A stretch of 64,000 bases of DNA from CAIVAT01 sp037128705. Lineage in GTDB: Bacteria; Bacteroidota; Bacteroidia; Bacteroidales; FEN-979. The number at the start of each line of letters is the position of its first letter. The first letter of the stretch is position 1. The notes below the pieces were generated by a model, which saw only the letters and a program-made list of their open reading frames with translations, was not told the origin of the DNA and ran no database searches. A program made the position numbers and the translations under genes. The DNA is taken from positions 1 through 64,000 of the forward strand of contig JBAXVX010000004.1 in the NCBI GenBank assembly GCA_037128705.1, read 5' to 3'. Shown piece by piece: positions 52,224-61,471 of this stretch.

Positions 52224-52729
52224 ACATTCTTGTCACCTTCTGGTCGCAAACGGGCAATACCCAAAAAATAGCGGAAGCGATTTACGAAAGTATTTCCTGC
52301 ACTAAAGAGTTAAAAACGTTTGAGGAGGTTGAATCCTTCAAAGGATTTGATCTCATCTTAATCGGCTTCCCCGTCATGCAATTCGGTCCGCCTCAGGCAG
52401 CCAGGAAATTCATTGCCTCCCATGCGGCCGGGAAATCAATTGCCCTGTTTATCACCCACGCGATTTTTTCGGAAAGCAAAGACCCTGCACAACAGGCCAT
52501 GCTGGCAAAGGAACTTGACAAGTGCACCTCCATTTGTTCCAACGCAAACCTGCGGGGTTTGTTCCATTGCCAGGGAGAGCTTTCTGAAAAAATTACCAGC
52601 GAACTGTTGGCAACCGGAATCCCGATGCTGAAGGAATTTGCTGCAATGCGGCCAGGTACCGTCGGGCATCCCGATCAGTACGAAGTAGAGGAGTCCAGAA
52701 ATTTTGCCCGGAGGATGATACCCACCTGA
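52220..52729 (+). CDS. Flavodoxin-family protein
   Basis: A 169-residue flavodoxin-fold protein. The FMN phosphate loop is at the N-terminus (FWSQTGNTQKIAEAI), and the second loop contains GFPVMQFGPPQAARKF. It carries no export signal, so it is a cytoplasmic electron carrier or FMN-dependent reductase partner. It starts in the stop codon of the secreted cargo gene (ATGA), an odd pairing. The redox partner is unknown. Confidence 0.85.
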   Translation: MNILVTFWSQTGNTQKIAEAIYESISCTKELKTFEEVESFKGFDLILIGFPVMQFGPPQAARKFIASHAAGKSIALFITHAIFSESKDPAQQAMLAKELDKCTSICSNANLRGLFHCQGELSEKITSELLATGIPMLKEFAAMRPGTVGHPDQYEVEESRNFARRMIPT

Positions 52730-52762
52730 CGGGATCAATTTGCCCCGACCCTGTCTTGCCTG

Positions 52763-54451
52763 TTAATTCACGAACTGTTTTGCGTAGTACTTAGCCGTCA
52801 GTTTTTCACCGGTGGCCTTTTCGATCATATCGTTCCAGTACCATCGGCTTCCGGGCATGAAGACCCTTTCCTTCAGGTAGATTCCCACCTCTTTTTTACC
52901 GGCAAAGCTCTGGAATTTGAAGTCGTCCGATTTGATTACGTTCCCTACGATGTAATAATACAGCTGTGAGGCGAGGAGTTCCCCCAGGAGATAATTGTGA
53001 TAGTAGCACGGATAGGTAGCGATGTGGATTTTGGTGGCCCAGTCAGGTTCGTTTCGTCCTTCGGGACGTTTCATCATCTGGTACTTCTCCACAAGGTCCC
53101 ACCATAGTTTATTAAGATCCTGGTCCGGATTTTTGTACATCTCTTTTTCGAACCGGTACATCACCTGCGCCCACCGGCTGAATACAAGCTGGTCGAGCCG
53201 CAAACTCTTAAAGCAATTTTCAGCGATCTTTATCTTCTCTTCCTCACTGATGCCAACCATGTCTTTGAGCCATTGCGGATTCGAAGAAAACCGTCCGAAC
53301 ATCATGGCGATGGCCTCGGTGGTAAAGGTATGGGCCGGATCGCGGAGGATGAAGGGCAGGGTCGTGTCAATGTTCTTATCATAGACGGCATGCCCGAATT
53401 CATGAAGCATCGTGTTCATCCAGTACTGGTTCGGTTTCACGTTGCACAACACGCGCACATCGCCTGCATTGTCAATGTCGGTGCAAAAGGCATGCTGGTT
53501 CTTTCCCGGTTTTTCATACAGGTCACTATTCCTGAGCATGTCATCAACAGGCAACCCGATGCCGGCGTAAAAAGTCGAGGTAAGGGTTTCAAGGTTTTTA
53601 TCCTTGTAATATTTATCAAGATCCACATCATAGATCTTCGGGGCCTGCTGGAAGAACCGGTTCTGGTAATTCCATGGCATCAGTTCCTCTTTGGTCTTCA
53701 GGTTGTAATATTTTACGAAATAGGCATCTATATCCCCTTTCACCTGCGCAAAGGCTTTACCCGTGAGGCTGTCAAGTTCATCAAACAATTCGCTGACCTC
53801 CTTCGGGTTCTGGTCGCTCAGCGTGAGGCTCATTTCGTGGAAGTTTTTAAACCCGAGGTCTTTGGCAACATCATTCCGGAGTTTTACAAGCTTGATCACA
53901 TCCGCCGCAACCACCTGCCCGATCTTTTTCTGTGCTTCCCATACCTCCTTCTGATATTTAACATCCTTGGAACTGCTCAATACAGCTTCCACATCGTTGT
54001 CCGACATCTTTTTTCCCTTCACCTCCGTGCGGAAGTTTCCGTATTTCTGTTCTATCAAGGTCCCCATGCGTACCATGGCATTCAGTTTCCCTGTATCGGC
54101 CTTGGCCATGAGAAACGAACGATAGAGTACATCAAGCTGACGGTTCAGCAGGCTGTCGGTGATCATACCCGATACCTTGATCTCTTCCAGCTTCTTCAGT
54201 TTATCCTTATCAGAATAGAGTGCCATCATCTTCAGATTCAGCTCCTCGGATTTTTTGAAATCTTCAGGTTTCCCCGAAACGGCGGCCTCCCAGGAGGCAA
54301 TTGCCGTTTGTTTGTACAGCGGGATCAGCACCGAATCGTGCTTACGGATAAAATCAGTTAATTCTTTCTTCATTGTTTCCTGTTTGGAGGTGCAGCCCGT
54401 GATCATCAGGAAGGATGTTGCAAAGGCTAAAATCATGTTTATGGTTTTCAT
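52763..54451 (-). CDS. M2-type zinc metallopeptidase, lipoprotein
   Basis: About 562 residues. A lipobox (MITGC, near residue 20) makes it an envelope lipoprotein. The zinc site is HEFGH (His350, Glu351, His354), and a glutamate in TFTTEAIAMMFGR is the probable third ligand. Overall layout resembles peptidase M2/M3 dipeptidases such as bacterial ACE homologues. It probably trims peptides in the periplasm or on the surface. The ATG at 54451 is chosen because it directly precedes the signal. The frame is open to a TTG at 54472, at the edge of the heptad repeat. Confidence 0.88.
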   Translation of the reverse strand: MKTINMILAFATSFLMITGCTSKQETMKKELTDFIRKHDSVLIPLYKQTAIASWEAAVSGKPEDFKKSEELNLKMMALYSDKDKLKKLEEIKVSGMITDSLLNRQLDVLYRSFLMAKADTGKLNAMVRMGTLIEQKYGNFRTEVKGKKMSDNDVEAVLSSSKDVKYQKEVWEAQKKIGQVVAADVIKLVKLRNDVAKDLGFKNFHEMSLTLSDQNPKEVSELFDELDSLTGKAFAQVKGDIDAYFVKYYNLKTKEELMPWNYQNRFFQQAPKIYDVDLDKYYKDKNLETLTSTFYAGIGLPVDDMLRNSDLYEKPGKNQHAFCTDIDNAGDVRVLCNVKPNQYWMNTMLHEFGHAVYDKNIDTTLPFILRDPAHTFTTEAIAMMFGRFSSNPQWLKDMVGISEEEKIKIAENCFKSLRLDQLVFSRWAQVMYRFEKEMYKNPDQDLNKLWWDLVEKYQMMKRPEGRNEPDWATKIHIATYPCYYHNYLLGELLASQLYYYIVGNVIKSDDFKFQSFAGKKEVGIYLKERVFMPGSRWYWNDMIEKATGEKLTAKYYAKQFVN

Positions 54452-54471
54452 TGTGCCGGAGGAATTAGACA

Positions 54472-54492
54472 ATTTTCGATTTTCGATTTACG
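54472..54492. repeat. Short heptanucleotide repeat, three units
   Basis: ATTTTCG, ATTTTCG and ATTTACG follow each other in the 88-bp gap between cysS and the M2 peptidase gene. Like the array at 53-101 it has a 7-nt period but a different unit. No other feature is visible in this gap. Confidence 0.6.
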
Positions 54493-54539
54493 ATTTTTAA
54501 GACTTAAACTTCGATGGTTCTATTGTTCAACCATTCATT

Positions 54540-56042
54540 TTATTCAACGCTCCATCTCGATCCATCTTTCCCATCTTTCACGGTGATGTGCAGCTTCTGC
54601 AATCCGTCCCTGATCTGATCGGAGGTTCCCCAGTCTTTGGTTTCACGTGATTTCTGCCGGATGGCAAGCACAAGCTGCATCAGGCCGTCGAGCAGTTCAG
54701 GCTGGTCATTTGTTTTTTCGTTTTTTAATCCAAGGATGTCGAACAAAAAGGTGTTGAACAAGTTTTTCAGCAACGCCAGGTCCATTGAGGAGATGGTCTC
54801 TTTTTTATCGGCCACTGAGTTGATGATGCGCACCCCTTCGAAGAGGTTGGCAATCACGATCGGGCTGTTGAAATCATCGTTCATGGCCTCATAGAGGCTG
54901 TTTTCGAGATCCTGTACAGGTGATCCTGGCAGAGGATCCCGGCTATCCGTACCTGGTGATGACCGGCTTTCGGAGGGCATCAGTGTATTCAGGGTTTCGG
55001 TAGCAGTCATCAGTTTTTTCAACCCCTTTTCAGCTGCCTGCAGGGCCTCGTTGGAGAAATCGAGGGTGCTTCGGTAATGGGCCTGGAGAATAAAAAAACG
55101 GATCGTCATCGGGCTGTATGGCTGAACCAACGAAGAATGGCTTCCTGTGAAGAACTCATCGAGGGTAATAAAATTCCCCAGCGACTTCCCCATCTTCTGG
55201 CCATGAATGGTGATCATGTTGTTATGAAGCCAGTACTTGACCGATTCGTGGCCGATGGCGGCCTGGCATTGGGCGATTTCCGATTCGTGGTGCGGAAAGA
55301 GGAGGTCCATCCCTCCACCGTGGATGTCGAAATAGGTACCCAGGTATTTGGTACTCATGGCAGAGCATTCGAGGTGCCAGCCCGGGAAACCATCGCTCCA
55401 GGGAGAGGGCCAGCGCATGATGTGTTCGGGCTGGGCCTTTTTCCATAAGGCAAAGTCGGCCGGATGGCGTTTCTCCTCCTGCCCTTCCAGCGTTCGGGTG
55501 TTGGAGATCAGGTCGTCGAGCACACGCCCCGATAATTTCCCGTATTCGTGTGTTTTACTGTATTTTTCTACATCAAAGTACACGGAACCATTCACCTCAT
55601 AAGCGTAGCCGGCATCGAGGATCTGCTTCACCATCAGGATCTGTTCGATCATATGCCCCGAAGCCCTGGGTTCGATGCTGGGGCGCTTCACGTTCAGGGC
55701 GTCCATGTAAATGAAATACCGGTCGGCATAATACTGGGCGATCTCCATGGGCTCAAGCTGCTCAACCTGGGCCTTCTTTGCAATTTTATCCTCCCCTTCA
55801 TCCAGATCGGCAACGAGGTGCCCCACATCGGTGATGTTTCTCACATACCGCACCTTGTATCCGAGGTGCTGCAGGTACCTGAAAACCATGTCGAAGGTGA
55901 TGGCAGGCCGGGCGTGGCCCAAATGTGGATCGCCATACACGGTCGGACCGCAAACATACATGCCGGCAAAGGGTGGACTGATGGGTTCGAAAAGTTCCTT
56001 TTTCCGGGAAAGGGTGTTATAGAGATAAAGTGCGTTGTTCAT
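54540..56042 (-). CDS. cysS: Cysteinyl-tRNA synthetase
   Basis: A 500-residue class I synthetase. The zinc-binding start MYVCGPTVYG and HIGH-type motif HLGH are present, with ECSAMS and GIHGGGMDL-like segments (DIHGGGMDLLFPHHE). The KMSKS loop reads KMGKSLGN. A DALR-like helical C-terminus follows. The first in-frame codons upstream include a GTG at 56057, but the promoter at 56062-56069 and the family start favour the ATG at 56042. Confidence 0.96.
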   Translation of the reverse strand: MNNALYLYNTLSRKKELFEPISPPFAGMYVCGPTVYGDPHLGHARPAITFDMVFRYLQHLGYKVRYVRNITDVGHLVADLDEGEDKIAKKAQVEQLEPMEIAQYYADRYFIYMDALNVKRPSIEPRASGHMIEQILMVKQILDAGYAYEVNGSVYFDVEKYSKTHEYGKLSGRVLDDLISNTRTLEGQEEKRHPADFALWKKAQPEHIMRWPSPWSDGFPGWHLECSAMSTKYLGTYFDIHGGGMDLLFPHHESEIAQCQAAIGHESVKYWLHNNMITIHGQKMGKSLGNFITLDEFFTGSHSSLVQPYSPMTIRFFILQAHYRSTLDFSNEALQAAEKGLKKLMTATETLNTLMPSESRSSPGTDSRDPLPGSPVQDLENSLYEAMNDDFNSPIVIANLFEGVRIINSVADKKETISSMDLALLKNLFNTFLFDILGLKNEKTNDQPELLDGLMQLVLAIRQKSRETKDWGTSDQIRDGLQKLHITVKDGKDGSRWSVE

Positions 56043-56061
56043 GATCTGGGAATTCACGCGA

Positions 56062-56069
56062 CAAAGGTA
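56062..56069 (-). promoter_or_regulatory. cysS: Promoter -7 element of cysS
   Basis: The minus strand reads TACCTTTG, a perfect TAnnTTTG, 19 nt before the cysS ATG. No -33 TTG at the usual spacing. Confidence 0.6.
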
Positions 56070-56118
56070 AAAAATTGTGAGAACTGATCATGATGCCTCA
56101 GCGGGATAATGATCCATC

Positions 56119-57510
56119 TCAATGATAGGTAAATAACAGAACCGGCGGGATTAGCAGCAGGCATCCGAGGATGAGGAAGATGATGGATAGTGGAAGCATA
56201 AACCTGACCCATTTATCATAAGGAATTTTCCCGATGGCCAGGATCCCCATGGTAACACCGCTGGTCGGAAAAATGTTGGTGAATAGTCCGTCCCCGAGCT
56301 GGAAGGCCAATACGGCTGTCTGGCGGGTGATCCCGATCAGATCGGCCAATGGCGCCATCAGGGGCATGGTCAGGGCTGCCTGGCCTGAACCTGATGGAAC
56401 AAAGAAATTCATAAAGCCCTGGAAGGCGAACATCATCTGAACGGACACAACCTTGGGAAACTGATCCATGGTTCCGGCAATCCCGGCAAGAATGGTATCA
56501 ATGATCTTTCCGTCGGTAGCGATGATCAGCATCCCGCGGGTAAGACCGATGACGAAAGCCGCAGTCATCATGTCGCGGGCCCCATCGAGAAAAGCAGCCA
56601 CAGTAACATGGGAATTCAGCCGGTAAACCAATGCCGTAAGGACTCCCATAAACACGAACAATCCGGCAATTTCATTGATATACCAGTCCCAGAGATTGAC
56701 TCCGACGATGAGCATCACGATGGAGGAAAAGAAGATGATCAGTACCAGCTTTCTTTTCAATGTTAAGGCAAGATCTTCGGCAGAATGATAGTCTTTATGA
56801 TCTCTTTTTTGGTCAATCTCATAAACCAGGCTTTTTTCCGGGTTCTTTTCGATCCTCCGTGCATAGAGCATGACAAAGATGATGGCGGCTGTCATGAGGA
56901 CAAGCCAGACGACAAGCCGGTATTCCCAGCCGCTGAAAATCGGGATCTCCGAGATGCCCTGGGCGATACCGATGGTGAACGGGTTGCTGAATGCACCTGC
57001 AAAACCTGAAGCAGCACCGATAAACGGCATAGCGATCCCGGTGAGCGAATCATATCCCATGGCGATGGCAAGGGGAATGGTGATCAGGATAAAGACCATC
57101 ACCTCTTCCGACATGCCAAATGAAGCGCCGGCCAGAGAAAAAAGAAACATGATAATGGGAATGATGAATCGTTTGATGGCCGGATTCTTACGGGTGGCTT
57201 CGAGGACTCCTGCCAGCCCGGCATTGATCGCCCCGGTTTTGCTGACAATACCAAAAGCACCACCGATAAGCAGCACCAGGGCGATGATCTGTGATGCCGA
57301 CATCATGCCTTTGATTGGAGCTGTGAAAAGTTCGATAAACCCCTGGGGGTGCGGATCAACCTTGTGGTAAGTTCCCGGGACCACAACCAGCCGGCCATGG
57401 TAATCCTGACGATCAAACTGCCCGGACGGGATGATCCAGGTCAGAATCAGAAAAAGGATCAGGATAACTGAAATAATGATCAGGGTGTGCGGCATTTTTT
57501 TCTTTTCCAT
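56119..57510 (-). CDS. YfcC-family (DcuC-like) transporter
   Basis: A 463-residue inner membrane transporter with about eleven to thirteen helices. The family hallmarks TWIIPSGQFDR at the end of helix 1, the SFGMSEE segment and AFSNPFTIGIAQGI identify the YfcC/ArcD-like branch of the C4-dicarboxylate anaerobic carrier superfamily. Proposed substrates of the family are basic amino acids or di- and tricarboxylates; none can be assigned here. It has its own promoter and lies upstream of cysS on the same strand. Confidence 0.88.
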   Translation of the reverse strand: MEKKKMPHTLIIISVILILFLILTWIIPSGQFDRQDYHGRLVVVPGTYHKVDPHPQGFIELFTAPIKGMMSASQIIALVLLIGGAFGIVSKTGAINAGLAGVLEATRKNPAIKRFIIPIIMFLFSLAGASFGMSEEVMVFILITIPLAIAMGYDSLTGIAMPFIGAASGFAGAFSNPFTIGIAQGISEIPIFSGWEYRLVVWLVLMTAAIIFVMLYARRIEKNPEKSLVYEIDQKRDHKDYHSAEDLALTLKRKLVLIIFFSSIVMLIVGVNLWDWYINEIAGLFVFMGVLTALVYRLNSHVTVAAFLDGARDMMTAAFVIGLTRGMLIIATDGKIIDTILAGIAGTMDQFPKVVSVQMMFAFQGFMNFFVPSGSGQAALTMPLMAPLADLIGITRQTAVLAFQLGDGLFTNIFPTSGVTMGILAIGKIPYDKWVRFMLPLSIIFLILGCLLLIPPVLLFTYH

Positions 57511-57545
57511 TATCTGGTCTGTTAAAGGGTTGAAGGGAGACGGTG

Positions 57546-57553
57546 CAAATTTA
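57546..57553 (-). promoter_or_regulatory. Promoter -7 element of the YfcC-type gene
   Basis: The minus strand reads TAAATTTG (57553-57546), a perfect TAnnTTTG, 35 nt before the ATG at 57510. Confidence 0.55.
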
Positions 57554-57627
57554 TCCTAATTTTTTTATCTGTCATTTTTTTGCTTTTTCTATTGCCTTTT
57601 AAAATTTACTTTTTTCTTTGGATTTAC

Positions 57628-57635
57628 TATATTTG
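57628..57635 (+). promoter_or_regulatory. Promoter -7 element of the 57.7-kb T9SS cargo gene
   Basis: TATATTTG matches TAnnTTTG, 33 nt before the ATG at 57669. It lies inside an open frame starting at 57618, which supports the later start. Confidence 0.6.
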
Positions 57636-57668
57636 CATAAACAGAAGTCAAACCAAAAACAAAACCCT

Positions 57669-58769
57669 ATGAAAAAATTTTTACTTTTACTTGCAGTTTT
57701 GCCGCTTTTTATTGCAAACAGCTATTCCCAGGCATCCTTTGGGACGGGAGCCCTTACGGTTGAAGTAGATGAATATGGCGGCATTGCCCTTTTATCAGCC
57801 GATGATGTATATCAGCTGTATCGCGCTGCGATTTTAGTCGGATCAGCTCCAGATGCTGTATTTGACTATAAAACTGATGCAGATGTTCAGGACCCGACTA
57901 TCCTGGTCACCAATCCCACTTCGAGTGATTTTGAAATCTATGGCGCCTATAACAACGCCTATTCTGGATTACCCCCCGATGTAATTGTAAAATTGAATGC
58001 CTACGGATGGAATAATGGAGAGTACACCGTTGTTAAATTCAACATTCAGAACACTGCATCAACCGCAATCGATGCATTGGCCGGTTTGGATATTATTCCT
58101 TACTTAAACGAGGAATATGGTTTCGATTCTGTATCCTACAATAGTACTGCCGGGGTCATCCGTTTTCACCGTGGTGCCCAAGTAAATATGGGAATGAAAC
58201 TCCTCTCGGCAACCATGACATCCCTTTATTCCTTTGAATGGTATGATGCCTATGAAGCAGATACCAGTTACTGGAACTGGATGACTACAGGAGAATTACA
58301 GCCCTTGTATGCTTCACCAACTGCTGACGGCCCCGTTACAATTACTTCGCAGGGCCCGGTTGCCCTGGCTGCAGGACAAACATTTAATGTATATTATGCA
58401 TTGGCACTCGGAGCAAATGAGCAAGCCATGTTGGCCAACATTTCTTCAGCAGTGGTAAAGTATCAGACATTGATTACATCCGTTGATAATATTAAACCCT
58501 CTGCAAATGCTTTCAACCTTGGCCAGAATTATCCCAATCCATTTAAAAATTCAACTGAAATCAGTTATCAGTTACCTGATGATGGTTTTGTAAGTCTGAA
58601 GGTTTATGATGTAATGGGAAATGAAGTAGCTGCTCTGGTAAATTCAACCCAGACAAAAGGTTCGCATTCCATTCATTACAATGCAAATGGCTTATCCAGC
58701 GGAGTTTATTATTATACGATCAGGTTAAATGATCAGGTTAAAACGAATAAAATGTTCGTGATTAAATAA
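57669..58769 (+). CDS. T9SS cargo protein of unknown function
   Basis: About 366 residues. A signal peptide (LFIANSYSQ) is followed by a beta-rich domain of about 255 residues that I do not recognise (GTGALTVEVDEYGGIALL, YTVVKFNIQNTASTAIDAL). The end is a T9SS type A sorting domain (LGQNYPNPFKNSTEIS, to SGVYYYTIRL). The AT-richer codons compared with flanking genes and the typical QNYPNPF start suggest a well-expressed surface protein. A strong bidirectional terminator follows. Confidence 0.82.
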   Translation: MKKFLLLLAVLPLFIANSYSQASFGTGALTVEVDEYGGIALLSADDVYQLYRAAILVGSAPDAVFDYKTDADVQDPTILVTNPTSSDFEIYGAYNNAYSGLPPDVIVKLNAYGWNNGEYTVVKFNIQNTASTAIDALAGLDIIPYLNEEYGFDSVSYNSTAGVIRFHRGAQVNMGMKLLSATMTSLYSFEWYDAYEADTSYWNWMTTGELQPLYASPTADGPVTITSQGPVALAAGQTFNVYYALALGANEQAMLANISSAVVKYQTLITSVDNIKPSANAFNLGQNYPNPFKNSTEISYQLPDDGFVSLKVYDVMGNEVAALVNSTQTKGSHSIHYNANGLSSGVYYYTIRLNDQVKTNKMFVIK

Positions 58770-58812
58770 ACGGAATGTAAAATCAATTTTTTCCTGGTAC
58801 GTTGCAGGGATA

Positions 58813-58853
58813 AAAAAGAGAAGGCCGCCTCAATTGGGCGGCCTTCTCTTTTT
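58813..58853. terminator. Strong bidirectional terminator
   Basis: A perfect 17-bp stem, with GAGAAGGCCGCC at its core and a run of A on the left and T on the right, encloses a 7-nt loop. It lies between the convergent T9SS cargo and PKD/propeller lipoprotein genes and can end transcription from both sides. Confidence 0.92.
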
Positions 58854-58865
58854 GTGTATTAATGC

Positions 58866-60089
58866 TTAGAGCTTAATCCACACAACCTGCATGGCATGCG
58901 GGCTGACTCCCGTAATCCAGTCTTCGGGGCTGGATCCATCCAGGTTGGCCCGTATGATCTTCCCGTCAGCAGCTGAGTTTGAAACTTTGTACCCCCATAT
59001 GAGTTTATCCCGCTTGGTGTCAAGGGTGATTCCCCAGGTGGCTTTGGCCCCGAATTCACCAATCTTGGTGAAGGCAGTTCCATCAAGGTTGCACATGAAA
59101 ACTCCATTTTCCGGGGCCACTGTACCTGCGGAACCATACAGGACCAGGTAGGCTTTCCCGTTCCTTAAATCCAGCTCCATTGCAGTTCCGTCCACATCGG
59201 ATGTTCCGGGGGCATCGATCGCTATTTGCGTGAAATCTGTCCCGTCAAAATTGACCGACCAGAAACCACCCAGGTAATCCGTTTTATCATTGACAAGGTA
59301 AATTTTGTTGGTGGCAGGGTCGTATTGCATGTCGATTGGGTATTGCGGTTCAAGCGGTCCGCCATTCATCGCGATGAATAATTCAGGGTTGGATCCATCG
59401 AGGTTGGCCCGGTAGATTCCCCCGGTGCGGCCCCAGTAAATCTTATCCCCAAGAACGAAAATGGCCTCAGCATCCCCTATGATTTCCTGCCCGGGAACAT
59501 TGGCATCCAGAATTTTCTGACCATCGGTTCCATCGGCATTATACCGGTAGATAGCCTGATTCAAATAATCAGTAATGTAAACTTTCCGGGTGGCGGTGTC
59601 AACGGCGATTCCATATGGCCTTGTCATGTCGGCTGGCACGAAGTCCTGGATCAGCGGCGGGGTATCATCAAGAACCACCATATGGGCATTCCCTATGGTT
59701 CCCCGGGTGGTAAAATAAAATACCTGGGTCAGGCCGGCATTGGGGTCTTTGACATTTACAACCAGTGTTTTGACCAGCTGGTTGTAATAGACAGAATTTT
59801 CACCTGTGCATGTAAGTTTGACACTGTATAGTCCAGGTGTTGCATAAGTAATCTTCGGGCTGACCTCGGTCGAGGTCTGGCCGTTTCCGAAATCCCATAA
59901 ATACCCGATGGCGTTCAGGGATGAGTTGGTAAATTCAACTTCACATGGTGCATAGCCCTTGTTGGTGACAACATAACTGAAATTGGCTACGGTACTGGCA
60001 GCAGGGGTGCCCATGTCCTTCTTCTTGCATCCTGCTCCCATGGAGAGGATGAACAAGCCCGAAATAAGATATAACAGATTTCTTTTCAT
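58866..60089 (-). CDS. Surface lipoprotein with PKD domain and YWTD-like propeller
   Basis: A 407-residue lipoprotein (lipobox MGAGC, cysteine 21). A PKD domain (about 34-115, YLWDFGNGQTS, ATPGLYSVKL) precedes a beta-propeller with LDL-receptor/NHL-like blades (YGIAVDTATRKVYITDY, IYWGRTGGIYRANLDGS). It sits 29 nt behind susD in the place usually taken by SusE/SusF-type surface glycan-binding lipoproteins, so it probably helps capture the substrate of the SusCD transporter. Confidence 0.88.
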   Translation of the reverse strand: MKRNLLYLISGLFILSMGAGCKKKDMGTPAASTVANFSYVVTNKGYAPCEVEFTNSSLNAIGYLWDFGNGQTSTEVSPKITYATPGLYSVKLTCTGENSVYYNQLVKTLVVNVKDPNAGLTQVFYFTTRGTIGNAHMVVLDDTPPLIQDFVPADMTRPYGIAVDTATRKVYITDYLNQAIYRYNADGTDGQKILDANVPGQEIIGDAEAIFVLGDKIYWGRTGGIYRANLDGSNPELFIAMNGGPLEPQYPIDMQYDPATNKIYLVNDKTDYLGGFWSVNFDGTDFTQIAIDAPGTSDVDGTAMELDLRNGKAYLVLYGSAGTVAPENGVFMCNLDGTAFTKIGEFGAKATWGITLDTKRDKLIWGYKVSNSAADGKIIRANLDGSSPEDWITGVSPHAMQVVWIKL

Positions 60090-60118
60090 ATTTTTCTACA
60101 TTAACAGATTGGAAATGA

Positions 60119-61453
60119 TCAATAACCGGGATTTTGAGTCATCAGATTGTTGGTTTGAAGCTCAGCGAGCGGTATCGGAAAGAGGGTGTAATTCTCTGAG
60201 ATTCCCAATACGGTGGTTGCTCTTTTTGTCCTGACCAGGTCGGACCATCTTTGGCTTTCAAAGGCAAACTCATGCCGGCGTTCGTTTTCAATCGCCAGTT
60301 TCAGTTCATCATAAGTGGTGGCAGTTGTCGGAGCCAGGCCTGACCGCAGCCGCAGAACATCGATATCACCACGGATATCTTCGATATTCCCGTTTGTATA
60401 GGCCTGTGCCTCGGCGCGGATCATGTACATTTCAGCAAGACGCAGCACGTACACCCGGTCGGTTCCGGAGGTGTAGTCTTTGTACTTGATTCCATAAGGC
60501 AGATTTTTCTCATCAAATGTAATGGACGCGTTAAACCTGACCGTATCGGTAGCCCTGAAACTCTGCACAAATATGGGAGGAGGTGAAACTTCATACCGGC
60601 CGGTAAGACTGACTGGAAAGAAATACTGGGCCAGCCGGTTATAGTTCTGGGCATCAAAAATCACTTCAAAAATGGATTCGGTAGTATTTCCGTTGAACAG
60701 GTCAATATAAGCCGGGGCCATGATAAATCCGCCATTGTTGATCACTTCGTCAGCCTTTGATTTGGCAAGCGCTGCAATGGCCGGATCGTTCTTATAGTGG
60801 AACTGGGTGAGATAGACTCTTGCCAGTAAAGCCGTCGCGCTGAAAGAGCTGGCCCATCCGAGTGGCCTGGAGGCAGGCAGGATTTTTTCAGCTTCAACCA
60901 AATCAGCAATGACCTGGGTATAAACTGCATCAACAGGGTTACGGGCCTGGTTAATATTACTCAGGTCAAGCGTAGGCTGGGTTTTAATGGGGATGGCCCC
61001 GAAATAGTTCATTAGGTTGAAATGGGATAATGCACGGAGAAACAGGGCATCACCTGTATACAAATTCCGCTTTTCAGTGCTCATCTCAATGGTTCCAATC
61101 CGTACAAGGACATTGTTGACCCTGTTAATGCAATCGTAGTTGGAGGTCCATATTCCATCGATAATGGCATTGTCGGAGGCAATGCCATTGTCGCCGACTT
61201 GCTGGTAATCACGGGTCGTTCCGGTCCATGCGAGGTTATCGGCTGCAAGATCTTCAACAATAACATGGTTGCGGCCGTAATTGCCCACATCGTGGAGGGA
61301 ATAATAGGCTCCGCTGATGGCCTTATCCACGCCTGTTTCATCGTTGATGGCCTGATCAGCCGAGATGGAGGCCGTTGGCTGAACATCGAGCATCTTGGTA
61401 CAGGACACTGTTGCCAGGGCGAAAACAATCAGGATATATATTACTTTTTTCAT
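60119..61453 (-). CDS. SusD/RagB-family nutrient-binding lipoprotein
   Basis: A 444-residue lipoprotein (lipobox ATVSC, cysteine 18) with the SusD tetratricopeptide-like helical fold (DEALF-type GDALFLRALSHFNLMNYFGAIP and the C-terminal NERRHEFAFESQRWSDLVRT). It forms the lid of the SusC channel and binds a glycan or peptide ligand at the surface. It is 18 nt behind susC and clearly cotranscribed. The ligand is unknown. Confidence 0.95.
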   Translation of the reverse strand: MKKVIYILIVFALATVSCTKMLDVQPTASISADQAINDETGVDKAISGAYYSLHDVGNYGRNHVIVEDLAADNLAWTGTTRDYQQVGDNGIASDNAIIDGIWTSNYDCINRVNNVLVRIGTIEMSTEKRNLYTGDALFLRALSHFNLMNYFGAIPIKTQPTLDLSNINQARNPVDAVYTQVIADLVEAEKILPASRPLGWASSFSATALLARVYLTQFHYKNDPAIAALAKSKADEVINNGGFIMAPAYIDLFNGNTTESIFEVIFDAQNYNRLAQYFFPVSLTGRYEVSPPPIFVQSFRATDTVRFNASITFDEKNLPYGIKYKDYTSGTDRVYVLRLAEMYMIRAEAQAYTNGNIEDIRGDIDVLRLRSGLAPTTATTYDELKLAIENERRHEFAFESQRWSDLVRTKRATTVLGISENYTLFPIPLAELQTNNLMTQNPGY

Positions 61454-61471
61454 CTTTTTCAGAATTAAAGG

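Noticed and set aside
53273..54361. Open frame of 362 codons opposite the M2 peptidase gene
   Set aside because: The minus-strand peptidase has the zinc motif and lipobox; the opposite frame has neither a signal nor a family pattern.
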